DNA of 64,000 nucleotides from the NCBI GenBank assembly GCA_029876055.1, contig CM056880.1, forward strand, positions 620,001 to 684,000, written 5' to 3'. Shown one piece after another: positions 53,410 to 62,696 of the stretch. The notes under the pieces are model-generated. The model made no database searches, was not told where the DNA came from, and worked only from the letters and a program-made list of their open reading frames with translations. Numbering within the stretch: the first letter of the stretch is position 1; each line of letters opens with the position of its first letter. This DNA is from Madurella fahalii (Eukaryota > Ascomycota > Sordariomycetes > Sordariales). Position numbers and translations under genes: made by a program.

Positions 53410-55305
53410 ATGCCGTCCTTATCTGGAGAACCCGCTGATGGCAAGCGGGCACGTCTAACCGAGATGCCGGCGGAGATACTACGCAACATTACGAGCGAGT
53501 TGGTTCCCATGTCGGGCGTGTGGGACACCGGGGCGAATACGGATCCCCAGACCAGGATAATTTCTCGTACGCCAATCCAAGGGTTGCAGTCACGTCAGAT
53601 CCACGCGGGGCGGTTCTCCAACCTCCTGCAGCTTGCTCTTACTTGTGGCACTCTCTCTGTCTTTGCCCGCGAGGCCCTCTACTCTCGAGTCCGCATCGAC
53701 AAGTACCGCACTCTGATCAAACTGGCGTACCGTCTGTCCCAAAATACAGCTGGCATGCGCTTTAACGCTGGATTCGTCAATCGCTTGGAGGTCGACATGC
53801 ACGTGGAGAGAGCGTGGGAGGAAACATTTTATGGATGGTACGCCGAATCCGCCTCCCCATGGGACGAATTCAGGCGCAAGACATTGGATTACATCCGTAG
53901 CGTTCTGAGCAATGAAGGCCAATACCAGTGGCTATTTGACGAACCAGCTTTCGAACTCTGCCCTTCACTTGCTGAACTCCGGGAGAGGGTCCTGCTCGGC
54001 AACGGAATCAACCCGGGAGGATACATAGACCCCGTGGTAGCCACATTCTTTGTCATTCTATGCCACTTGCCAAATCTCCGCACTCTCGTCTTACGGTATA
54101 ATCATATCATGGATGCTCCAGGATATCGGTTTCTGGGAACGAGACAGGTCTGGATTGGAGCAAACCGGTATTATCGCACTATTTTCCGCCTCATCTCCGA
54201 AGCCACCGCGAGCAACGCAGCCTCTGGGATTACGAAATCAACTGCTCCGCCAGGCACGTGGCCATGTCCTTCACTGGAGCATGTCGAAGTCTATGGAATC
54301 CCAGGGTGGAGAAGCCCGCGTCGGTTCGAGTTGGAGTATGCTCCAGCATGGTCGTTCCAGACATTCCCCGGCCTGAAAAGCATAAAAATCTGCATCGGAA
54401 GGTCAGCACCCGCTCAAGGGCCGACTTCCGCATTCAGCGAGGGACTTGCCGGCGACGTGGTGCTATCATTGGAGCCGGAAGGATGGGAGCAGCAGCACAT
54501 GAAAGCATGTGTTGCCAACCTCGAGCGCATCGAGCTGGACAACACACCCTTTGACTTCGAGACTCTTGAGCAGGCACTCACTGATGCTAAGCAACTGAGG
54601 ACGCTCTCCATCAAGATCGACAATGCCGGGCCTACCGGCGAAGCGAACCCGGACGCCAACTGGAATACCGTCCTTCCAATATGCAGCAGCAGGCTTGAGA
54701 GTCTCGATATGCTTATCAGCTGGTGCCGAACCGCCGAGAACGACACGTTCTTCTTCGGGCCCCGACGCAAGCTCACCTGCCTTCCGAAGATGACCCAGCT
54801 CCGGACGCTACGGACGAACCTCCGCAGTCTATTTGGCGGGTTTGCTCCCTTGGGCGGGTGGCAGGGCGACGCGACCCTCCGCATCGAGAAGGAACTTGAG
54901 CACCGGCACGAGCGCGTCAACGCAGCGTCGGCCGTAGAACTTCCAGCCTCTCTTGAGAAGCTTGTTCTGGTCGAGGAAGGGGACGCAAGGCCGGCGACCA
55001 ACGGACTTCCCATCTGGGACGATGCGTGGTACGACAACGCTGAGGCTGCCGGTAGAATTTACTCGGAGCAGCTGAAGCGGTTTGCTGACAAGTGCAAACG
55101 GGGGAGGTGGGAGAAGAATTGGCGTATCAATGAAATCACCATGCTGGCGGTGGCCCGTAGAATGGGAGACATGGAGTCGGGGCTCGATCGAGAGGGTGTG
55201 GTTGATGCGTTCGCAAAGGTGAACGGATTGCGGTTTCAGTGGGGGTGGAAGGATGAGGCAGAGCATTCCGACCAGGTGACTTCGTTCAGACCGAGTCGTA
55301 GGTAA
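53410..55305 (+). CDS. F-box-like protein
   Basis: Single exon, 631 aa. Residues about 15-35 (RLTEMPAEILRNITSEL) resemble the start of an F-box, followed by helices around LLQLALTCGTLSVFAREALYSRV that complete the usual F-box pattern (LALTCKxLxxxAxxxLY). The rest resembles irregular leucine-rich repeats (LPNLRTLVLRYNHI, LEHVEVYGIPGW, LKSIKICIG, LERIELDNTPF, LRTLSIKID). Fungal proteins of this build recruit substrates to SCF ubiquitin ligases; the partner is unknown. No signal peptide or membrane segment. The first ATG fits well after a pyrimidine-rich leader. Confidence 0.78.
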   Translation: MPSLSGEPADGKRARLTEMPAEILRNITSELVPMSGVWDTGANTDPQTRIISRTPIQGLQSRQIHAGRFSNLLQLALTCGTLSVFAREALYSRVRIDKYRTLIKLAYRLSQNTAGMRFNAGFVNRLEVDMHVERAWEETFYGWYAESASPWDEFRRKTLDYIRSVLSNEGQYQWLFDEPAFELCPSLAELRERVLLGNGINPGGYIDPVVATFFVILCHLPNLRTLVLRYNHIMDAPGYRFLGTRQVWIGANRYYRTIFRLISEATASNAASGITKSTAPPGTWPCPSLEHVEVYGIPGWRSPRRFELEYAPAWSFQTFPGLKSIKICIGRSAPAQGPTSAFSEGLAGDVVLSLEPEGWEQQHMKACVANLERIELDNTPFDFETLEQALTDAKQLRTLSIKIDNAGPTGEANPDANWNTVLPICSSRLESLDMLISWCRTAENDTFFFGPRRKLTCLPKMTQLRTLRTNLRSLFGGFAPLGGWQGDATLRIEKELEHRHERVNAASAVELPASLEKLVLVEEGDARPATNGLPIWDDAWYDNAEAAGRIYSEQLKRFADKCKRGRWEKNWRINEITMLAVARRMGDMESGLDREGVVDAFAKVNGLRFQWGWKDEAEHSDQVTSFRPSRR

Positions 55306-56690
55306 AGTAACAGCTGACTTCGTTCAGACTCAAGTCGTAGTAGGTGAAGTAACAATACGTAATATTATGAGATCATCCGCAGTCTGATTGTCTGCAGAAC
55401 TGATTCATTAACGGTGTTAGTATAGGTAGTATTACGTGATTCTTTGTGTCATTTGCCCATAACAATACATTCATCAAACTCGGGTGCTTAAATAGCAGTA
55501 TGTAGGTTCTGATCCCGCCTGCCTGAACCAGAAACTGCTCGCTCAGCTGGTATCATAGCCTACCCTACAAATGTATCAGGAAGCTCCGCAACCCTAAGTT
55601 CATGTGAAAATGCACGTCTCTAAGGTATCTATGTAGCCATCCTCACAGTACCTTACTAATAATATATCTCTTAGGCCTGTCCTGTACTTCGAATTACGGG
55701 CAGCAGGTCCTTTGGATACATATCGCACGACACTCGGAATGTTAAGGTGAATCTGAAGTATCTACACTAAAATAGACGAGGGGATACTTGCCTCCAAACC
55801 CCCTGTTGCCTAGGTAGAGTAGGTACCTAGTGTCCTTTGGCGGCGATGCGTTCAACGTCCGCCAAGCGAGAAGCGTGTGCCACCTGACTCATCCCATAAG
55901 ACCAAGGTCCGTTGGATCTCGGTCCCGGGTTTTGTGTTATGAACGGGTGGGGGTGGGGGAGGTTGAACTAAAGTTGAATCTCTGCGTCTTTATGCGCATA
56001 AGCTTACCGGTAGAAGTCGTCGTTTAGATTGCCCAGACCAACCCCACGCTCACCAAGCTAGATAATGTGACTTTCCCCAGACGATGTGACAGAAGGCTCT
56101 ATTGCCTCGGCACTGAGCGGGGCTGGTAATAAGTTGATTGAAACCACACAACCAAACCGGTGGAAACGAGACGGATGCGCCGTTGGCGCGGGGGTTACCA
56201 AGCTCGTCCGCGGCCGTCCCGTTCCATGCTCGGCCCTGCCCGTTGGGCCTGGATGCGTAAGCCCCCGGTTAGGCCACCCGATATGGCATTCGGATTACTC
56301 CAAACCGCGCGAAATTTGCTCTTTCGTGCTCGGTCGCAATTTAGCCACGACGAGCCCCGGTGTCTGGGTTCGCGCTTCTGCAGTCCGCAGGGTCCTTGTG
56401 CAACCTCGCTCATCAAAAACACTATAAGACCGCTCATGTGTCTCCGCGTGGAGTGCTCACAAGGCCGTCATGATGCGGGAATTAGATTGTTTTCGTCGGG
56501 GCCGCCCCGTTTGGGGTAATTCAGGGCTCGGGGAAGAGTCCTGCTCGCAACCTTCCTCGTGCCAACAGGCAAACGACGAGGAATAAATAAGTTGGCAATG
56601 ATGCGCATGGGTTCTTAGCACTAGTATTCAACACATGGTGTTTTCTACGAATCGCTATCAATCACACATTGTGACGCCCCGTCTCTTATC
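55306..56690. other. Intergenic, no gene seen
   Basis: AT-rich first half. A GC-rich stretch at about 56100-56430 is open in several frames but has no motif. The last part is the DJ-1 gene promoter/leader. Confidence 0.5.
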
Positions 56691-57780
56691 ATGAAGATCA
56701 AAACCTCGATTCTAGCTTCGGCATTGGTGGTCTCGACGCAATGGCTTCAGCTCTCACTCGCTCTTAACTACACCTTTTCAGCGGAGCAAAAGCGGAATGC
56801 CAACCGAACTTTGTCCATCGGCTATGTGAGCGCGGCGCTGTCGAATCAATGCCTCACTATGAAATGCTAACTCAGAGTTCCAGGTGGTCTTCCATGGATA
56901 CACGATTCTAGATGTGTTTGGGCCGCTGCAATTCTTGTCTGATGTGAGTCCCGACAATGCGAGAACAACGCTCCTATTGCGTAAGCGCACTTTACCAATA
57001 TGCTCCCCCTGGGTAGCTCTCCTGGCCCTTCAGCATGAACCTCTCGGTGATTGCCAAGGTCGCCGGCCCTGTACACAGCCGCCCGCCGCTGCATCACGGC
57101 CCCGACGGAATGCCGATGGACATGTCAGCCATGATTGACGCGCAGATCATGGCCACGCACACATTCGAGACAGCCCCGCCGCTGGATGTCCTCATTGTTT
57201 CCGGGGGGTTGGGCGATCTGAATCTGGCCGAGAACAACGACACGGCCATCGAGGACTTCATCGCAGCCCGCTTCGACTCGACCGAGTACATCCTCTCCGT
57301 CTGTACCGGGGCCGGCTTCCTCGCCCGCGCCGGCATCCTCGACGGCCGGCGCGCCACGGCCACCAAGGCGACTTGGGCCCGGGCGACGTCCTTTGGTAAT
57401 AACGTCACCTGGGTTCCCAGCGCGCGGTGGGTGCAGGACGGCAAGGTTTGGACCAGCTCGGGCGTCTCGGCGGGCATGGACATGATGGTGGCATTTTTGA
57501 GGCATCTCTACGGCGACCCGGACGTCAACAATTCCGTCAACAACATCGAATATCTTCCTCACGTGCATCCGAGCTGGGATCCGTTCTCCGTAGTCCACAA
57601 GGCAAGTTTCAATTTCTTTCTTGTTGTTTTTTCTAAGTTGCTTTTTCTAGTTTGTGCCCGGTTATCACTGCTATCGCCAGAGCTTGGTATTAACATGAGG
57701 TGATTTTGGTGTAGGTTCCCGGCGCCAATATGAGCATGCCACTCGTCGAAACAGTTGGTCCCCTGCCGTCGTATCCCTGA
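56691..57780 (+). CDS. Secreted DJ-1/PfpI family protein
   Basis: Four exons (56691-56825, 56884-56943, 57017-57601, 57715-57780), 281 aa. The third intron has a GC donor: exon 3 ends CACAAG, the intron starts GCAAGT and ends GTGTAG. A signal peptide (KTSILASALVVSTQWLQLSLA) is followed by the DJ-1/PfpI alpha/beta fold: IGYVVFHGYTILDVFGPLQFL, PLDVLIVSGGLGD, then the nucleophile elbow ILSVCTGAGFLARAG with Cys at about 161. Next come WVQDGKVWTSSGVSAGMDM and AFLRHLYGD. Members include GATase1-like transcription-regulator cores, glyoxalase-III-type enzymes and isocyanide hydratases; the precise reaction is undetermined. It is convergent with the isocyanide synthase gene, the stop codons being 180 bp apart. 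Confidence 0.88.
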
Positions 57781-57960
57781 GGCAACATACATCTAGCTCC
57801 CTTGTAGTCAAGGAGGATAAAGAATGGGGTCAGAAACACCAAGTATCCATCAATAATATCTTTTCCAACCTAAGTGCCCTCTCACAAAAGAAGCATAATA
57901 ATTTCACCGCAGATCCATTCCAAATGCCAAAGTGCAGGTATAGAGAGGTCCAGAAAGTGT

Positions 57961-59784
57961 CTAGAAAACTCCAACGCCGGCCACCGCACGGAAATACCAC
58001 ATGTCGGCGTCGAGGGTTGATTCCAGATCCCACATGTAGGGGTTGGTAGGGTTGCAGCAGTCCAGTATGTCCTGGTGATCCTGCGCGACATCGTATAATA
58101 CCTTCTGGGGAGGATGTAGGAGGAAGTGGCCGGCCTTGCCACCGTGGCCCTCGTCGGCCCAGTCGCCGTTGAACTCGCCTTCGGCCAGCGCGTCCCTGAC
58201 GACCTTGGACTTGGTCATGACGATGGTGGGCTGGCCGGAGACGGTGGCGATGCAGTTGTGCCACGGCGTCGGCACGTGGAGCAGGTCGACGGAGCGCATC
58301 TCGCCGCTGGCGAGCGACAGGTTGTCGAGGGCCCTGACGTTGGGGCTGAACATGCGGATGCCAAACTTGGGGCCTGAGTTGTCGTGGGCGTGGATTGAGA
58401 GGCGGACGTGATGAGGGAAGAAGAGCTCGACGAGGTTCGAGTAGGCGTCGTTGCGCTGGATCATCTCAAATGCCACCTTGGAGGCGAGCTGTTTGAGCTT
58501 GGCACGGCTGAGGTGGCTGGTGTACCGATTGCGGCTCAAGTCCTCGACCATGAATCGAGAGAAGCCGCGATAGAGCTTGAGGGCGCTGTGGTCGGCCGCC
58601 TTGATACGCGCGCGCAGCGCCGCCGGATCGGTGCCGCAGCTGTGGACTAGCATCTGGCGGCTGAGCTCGGCGGCCGTCGTGCGCTGCGTGGCGATGTGCG
58701 AGTCCATCGCGGGCAGTCCCAGACAGTTCTGCATCTCGGTTGCACAGTGCCTGAGATCGAACATGTCGACGAGAGACTTGAAGCCGATCCAGTCTTTGGC
58801 TCTGTGGCGCTGGCTGACAGCGGAGCTCATCTTGAGGAGCTGTGCATTGTATTGATCGACCGTCTGATCGTCGACACCAACTGTAGAGATTGTTAGTGTT
58901 CCCGTTCTCGCAGCTAATTTCCTGGGGCAGTTGCGGTAGGGATGGGACTCACTGCAGTCGCTGAAGACGTGGCCGTCGCTCACAATCCACAGCTTCGCAC
59001 CCGGCTTGTAGACGTCACCCACGGCCTCGAGGAAGGCGTGGAGATGTTCGAGCGCAAGCTGCTCGCCTCTGTCGGGCATCACGCCAAACACCTTGTCCGG
59101 GTTGGACGACTTGCAGGGGAAGGCCGGGAGACAGAACTCGAGCCTTGCCTGCCGCCGCACAAACTCATAGACACGGCCGAAGAAGTACTCGCGCCCCTGG
59201 ATGTGCCACTTGTCGTTATCGCTGGCATACCTTAGCCACTCATCAAACAAGTCGACGATCTTTTCTGTCGTCTCCTTCAGCTCCGAGTCCGAGTCTTGGC
59301 CTTGGTCTTGTGGCGCCGACGTGAACAGCTTGATATCTTGCAGAAGGAGATAGGCAAAGACATCGTCGAAGAGTTCCACTCCCACGGAATGCGGTTGCCG
59401 AAGGACAAGGCCGGAAACGATCCCGGTGTCGATCTCTTCTGAACGTTCGTATACGGCCAACTTGTCTTGATGAACCGACTCAACCTTGAGAAGGGCTTTT
59501 GTGACTGATGGTGCTCCGGGGTAAAGGCTCTTTTCGGCGATGACAGTGCCTGGAAAGACCACGGACTGGCGGAGGGACGGGGAGGTAATAAAGGGTAATA
59601 AGTCGGCCCAGTGGGCTTGGAAGCTAGGTGAAAGAGGTCCAGTACAAGAAATCAGCTGCCCATTGGGCGCCCGCACATAGGCGCAGCAGACTCTGTGATA
59701 CACGCTCAGATCCTCCATCGTGTCGGGTATGCCGGGAGCTGGGACGTGAAGGGTGAGAAGGTTTGAGCAATTTAGCACCTCCAA
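57961..59784 (-). CDS. Dit1/PvcA-type isocyanide synthase
   Basis: Two exons (59784-58953 and 58880-57961) with a 72-bp intron (GTGAGT, branch ACTAAC, CAG), 583 aa. The Dit1_PvcA signature is strong: FCLPAFPCKSSNPDKVFG, VMPDRGEQLALEHL, YKPGAKLWIVSDGHVFSDC, then GVDDQTVDQYN and FKSLVDMFDL. The C-terminus holds NPYMWDLESTLDADMWYFRA, a block I associate with fungal members. PvcA-type enzymes convert an amino acid (Tyr or Trp) to an isonitrile; yeast Dit1 makes N-formyl-tyrosine for spore-wall dityrosine. No signal peptide. A second possible start is Met at 59718 (MEDLSVYHRV). It is divergent from a P450 gene 926 bp away, as yeast DIT1 is from DIT2, which supports a joint pathway. Confidence 0.9.
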   Translation of the reverse strand: MEVLNCSNLLTLHVPAPGIPDTMEDLSVYHRVCCAYVRAPNGQLISCTGPLSPSFQAHWADLLPFITSPSLRQSVVFPGTVIAEKSLYPGAPSVTKALLKVESVHQDKLAVYERSEEIDTGIVSGLVLRQPHSVGVELFDDVFAYLLLQDIKLFTSAPQDQGQDSDSELKETTEKIVDLFDEWLRYASDNDKWHIQGREYFFGRVYEFVRRQARLEFCLPAFPCKSSNPDKVFGVMPDRGEQLALEHLHAFLEAVGDVYKPGAKLWIVSDGHVFSDCSESHPYRNCPRKLAARTGTLTISTVGVDDQTVDQYNAQLLKMSSAVSQRHRAKDWIGFKSLVDMFDLRHCATEMQNCLGLPAMDSHIATQRTTAAELSRQMLVHSCGTDPAALRARIKAADHSALKLYRGFSRFMVEDLSRNRYTSHLSRAKLKQLASKVAFEMIQRNDAYSNLVELFFPHHVRLSIHAHDNSGPKFGIRMFSPNVRALDNLSLASGEMRSVDLLHVPTPWHNCIATVSGQPTIVMTKSKVVRDALAEGEFNGDWADEGHGGKAGHFLLHPPQKVLYDVAQDHQDILDCCNPTNPYMWDLESTLDADMWYFRAVAGVGVF

Positions 59785-60710
59785 TGTTTTGGGTCACCCA
59801 TATTTATCCCTGGGTGAGACTTGGTGCTCGGGCAGGCGAGCCATCCACCGTGTGAGTGAGACCGCATTCGCAACAGGATTGTACTCCGCGCCCGCTGGAT
59901 GGATGGCTTCGACCCCCCACAACCACGCCGCACAGCCGTGATGCGGTGCTCTGGCGTCAACTGAGCTGCGCTACCCACGCAAACCATCCCATCAGTTGTG
60001 TACCAGACCCCTTGTCCCAATGTAACCTGGCTCCTGGTTGGGCACCACGGGGATTTCCCAGGGTCATCAGTTCGCATGATCTGAGCATGGCAGTGCAAAG
60101 CGAGGTGCCTGAATTCCTCTAGCGATGAGACTACACGTACCTGGTATGTTTGGAAAGGAAAGCCAATGCCCTGTCTATCGTACGTGTCAGCCGCTGATGG
60201 GATTGGGAGCCTCGTGTCTGCAGGGTGAGACGGGGCCCCCTGATTGGCTGTCGGTCACGCCAAAACGGTGCGGTCGGGAAACCGTTCATGGATGCCAGGT
60301 TCCCTCCGTTTTGCGGTGCTGCAAGGTACAGGTACACGAACATGTGCTCGGATATGCGTCCCAAATGGCCAGACATCGTGAGCCAGGACAACACATCAGC
60401 CAACCATTAGAGATATTGACTGCGCCTTAACCTTACATACCTTGTTGCCGATCGTATCTTACGTAACGGAGAGGTAATCTCGATTCCGAGTTGTTGGCTC
60501 AGGGTATCCCAGCGGTGTGCAGGGGAGCGAAGGAAGACGCAGAATCAGCGAAGATCAAAAAGAAAAAAAAAAAAGGGTGTGAGAGCGAGAAGCGAGCGGC
60601 AGTGGCCCGAGCTCCAATTAGCGGACTTCCTAATACGCAAAGAACGGGTATCGTGTTGCTCCCACTGGCGGACAGTCGCTCAACATTCCCCCGGCTCGAG
60701 CGAGACGAAC
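59785..60710. promoter_or_regulatory. Divergent promoter of isocyanide synthase and P450
   Basis: 926 bp between start codons of two divergent genes. Contains an A-rich run at about 60557-60575 and no motif-bearing frame. Likely co-regulatory; no specific operator recognised. Confidence 0.5.
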
Positions 60711-62321
60711 ATGGCCGACATTGCGTTCTTGTTGTTAACTTTGTTGGTGGGCGTGGCGGTGTCCGTTGCTGTCGCCGGCTATGTGGTCCTTGTCCCGCCA
60801 AAATATCCTAAGGGAATCCCAGCGGTGCCTTTTTGGGTCACCTTGATTCCCTTCTTCAAAGACGTCGACCAGTCTGAAACGTTCAAGACGTACATCCAGG
60901 AACCGCTTCGCACCCACGGTGCCGTAAAGTTGTTCTTCGGCGCTCAGTGGAACGTCTTAGTCCATCGGCCCCGGTATCTGGCCGAGCTGTTTAAGCATGA
61001 AGATGTCTACCAGAAAAGCGGGAATCAGAAGAAGATCCCGAATAGCGTTCTCGCGGCTTTCCTGGGGGACAACATCATATCTAGTCACGGCTCGACTTGG
61101 AAACAGTACCGGCAGGTGATTAAGCCGGGCTTGCAGAGAACATTTGAGATAGAGCTGCTGGCCCGAAACGCACTGAAACTTTGCGACTTGATAGCAAACG
61201 CCTGTGGCGCCAGCGGGCGGGGAGTTCCGGTGCAGGACATGCTGCAGAGGTACACCATCTCTAATATTGGCGACGCGGTTTTGCAGACCGACTTTGGGGT
61301 GAGTTATCAATTATTCTGGGTGCAACTAGTATGGCAAAATCCTGACTTTAACAGGCCTTGGACCGTCACGATGCCAAAATCCACAGGCTTCAAACGGCCC
61401 TCAAGCTCCAGATTTTCAAACCCATTTTCATGAACTTTCCGTTTCTTGACAGCCTGCCGATTCCCAGTCGGATGGCGGTTCGCTCGACCATATCCGAGTT
61501 CAAGGACGAGTTGACGTCCAGTCTCGTATCGGCGCACGCCAAATCAGACTTTGACGCCCCTTCCGACAAGCTGGGTGCCCGCCTGCTGGCCGCCCGGGGC
61601 TCCGGCGAGCTCACGGAGCAGCAGTTCCGCGACAACCTGACGGTCCTCTACGTGGCCGGCCAAGAGAACCCGCAGCTGGGGCTCATCTCGACGCTGTACC
61701 TACTCGCGCAGCACCCAGAGGCCCAGGACCGCCTGCTGGGCGAGATCCGCTCCGTGGGCGCGGGCGAGCCGACGCACGGCGCGCTCCAGGCCATGCCCTA
61801 CCTCGCGTCGGTGGTGTACGAGAGCCTGCGCATGCTCCCGCCGATCGGCCAGCTCATCAACCGGCGCGCGGCCGAGGACGTCCTGCTCGGCGACGGCATC
61901 TTCATCCCCAAGGGCACGTATCTCGGCTACCACTGCTACTCGACGAACCGCGACGCCGAGTACTGGGGCCCCGACGCGGACCGCTTCCGCCCCGAGCGGT
62001 GGGGCGATACCATGGAGGACATCCAGCGCTTCTACCGGCAAAGGCGCACCAAATCCGAGTTTGTGACGTTCCACGGCGGGAATAGGGCATGCCTAGGCGA
62101 GCGCTTTGCCACTCTGGAGCTCAAAGTCGCCTTGTTTGTCTTAACCCAGAGGTTCACCTGGAAACTGGACCCGACCTGGCCCAACAGAATGACTCCGGTA
62201 CGTGTTGCTGTGTTTCCCATACCATTGTGCAGTGGAAAGGTGTAATTGACAGGTGAAACAGGCTGGACCATTGTTTCCGAGAGGTTTGAGGTTGGTGTTT
62301 ACAAAACGCAACGACTCTTGA
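60711..62321 (+). CDS. Cytochrome P450, CYP56/Dit2-like
   Basis: Three exons (60711-61298, 61355-62197, 62253-62321) with introns of 56 and 55 bp; 499 aa. An N-terminal membrane anchor (LLLTLLVGVAVSVAVAGYVVL) and a PKYPKGIP hinge place it on the ER. The I-helix reads LYVAGQENPQLG (about 296) instead of AGxDT; the ENPQ form is one I associate with the Dit2/CYP56 group. ExxR is YESLR (about 351), then FRPERW, then the haem loop FHGGNRACLGERF with Cys at about 442. Yeast Dit2 couples two N-formyl-tyrosines; in related clusters P450s tailor the isocyanide product. Adjacency to the Dit1-type gene supports such a role here. Confidence 0.9.
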
Positions 62322-62696
62322 GTGCTTTGTGGAACAGTAGTTTTGTTATAAAACATGTTAATTAGTGAACGGAATGTGTGACCAGGAACCACATTTCATG
62401 TACATGGAGATTCAAATGCAGTGGTAAATTTCGGCTTCATTTTATTTTATTTTTGTTTGGTTTATGAAGTTTGACAAGTATGACATGCATAGCACACTAC
62501 TAGTACCCTCCAGAAATGATAGAAAGGGAAACTGGTCGCAGCGTATCAGGTTATCACTGGAGACGAATACACTCTAATGCGTCTGGCTACACACGGAGGC
62601 TTGGACGTTACGTGACAATATGACAGTGATATATTGGTATGCGCAGCGCAGATCAGATGCGTTCCCAGAGTGCTGGTTCTTGCTCAAATGACCAAA
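62322..62696. other. Intergenic between convergent genes
   Basis: 3' flanks of the P450 and MFS genes. AT-rich; no gene seen. Confidence 0.55.
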
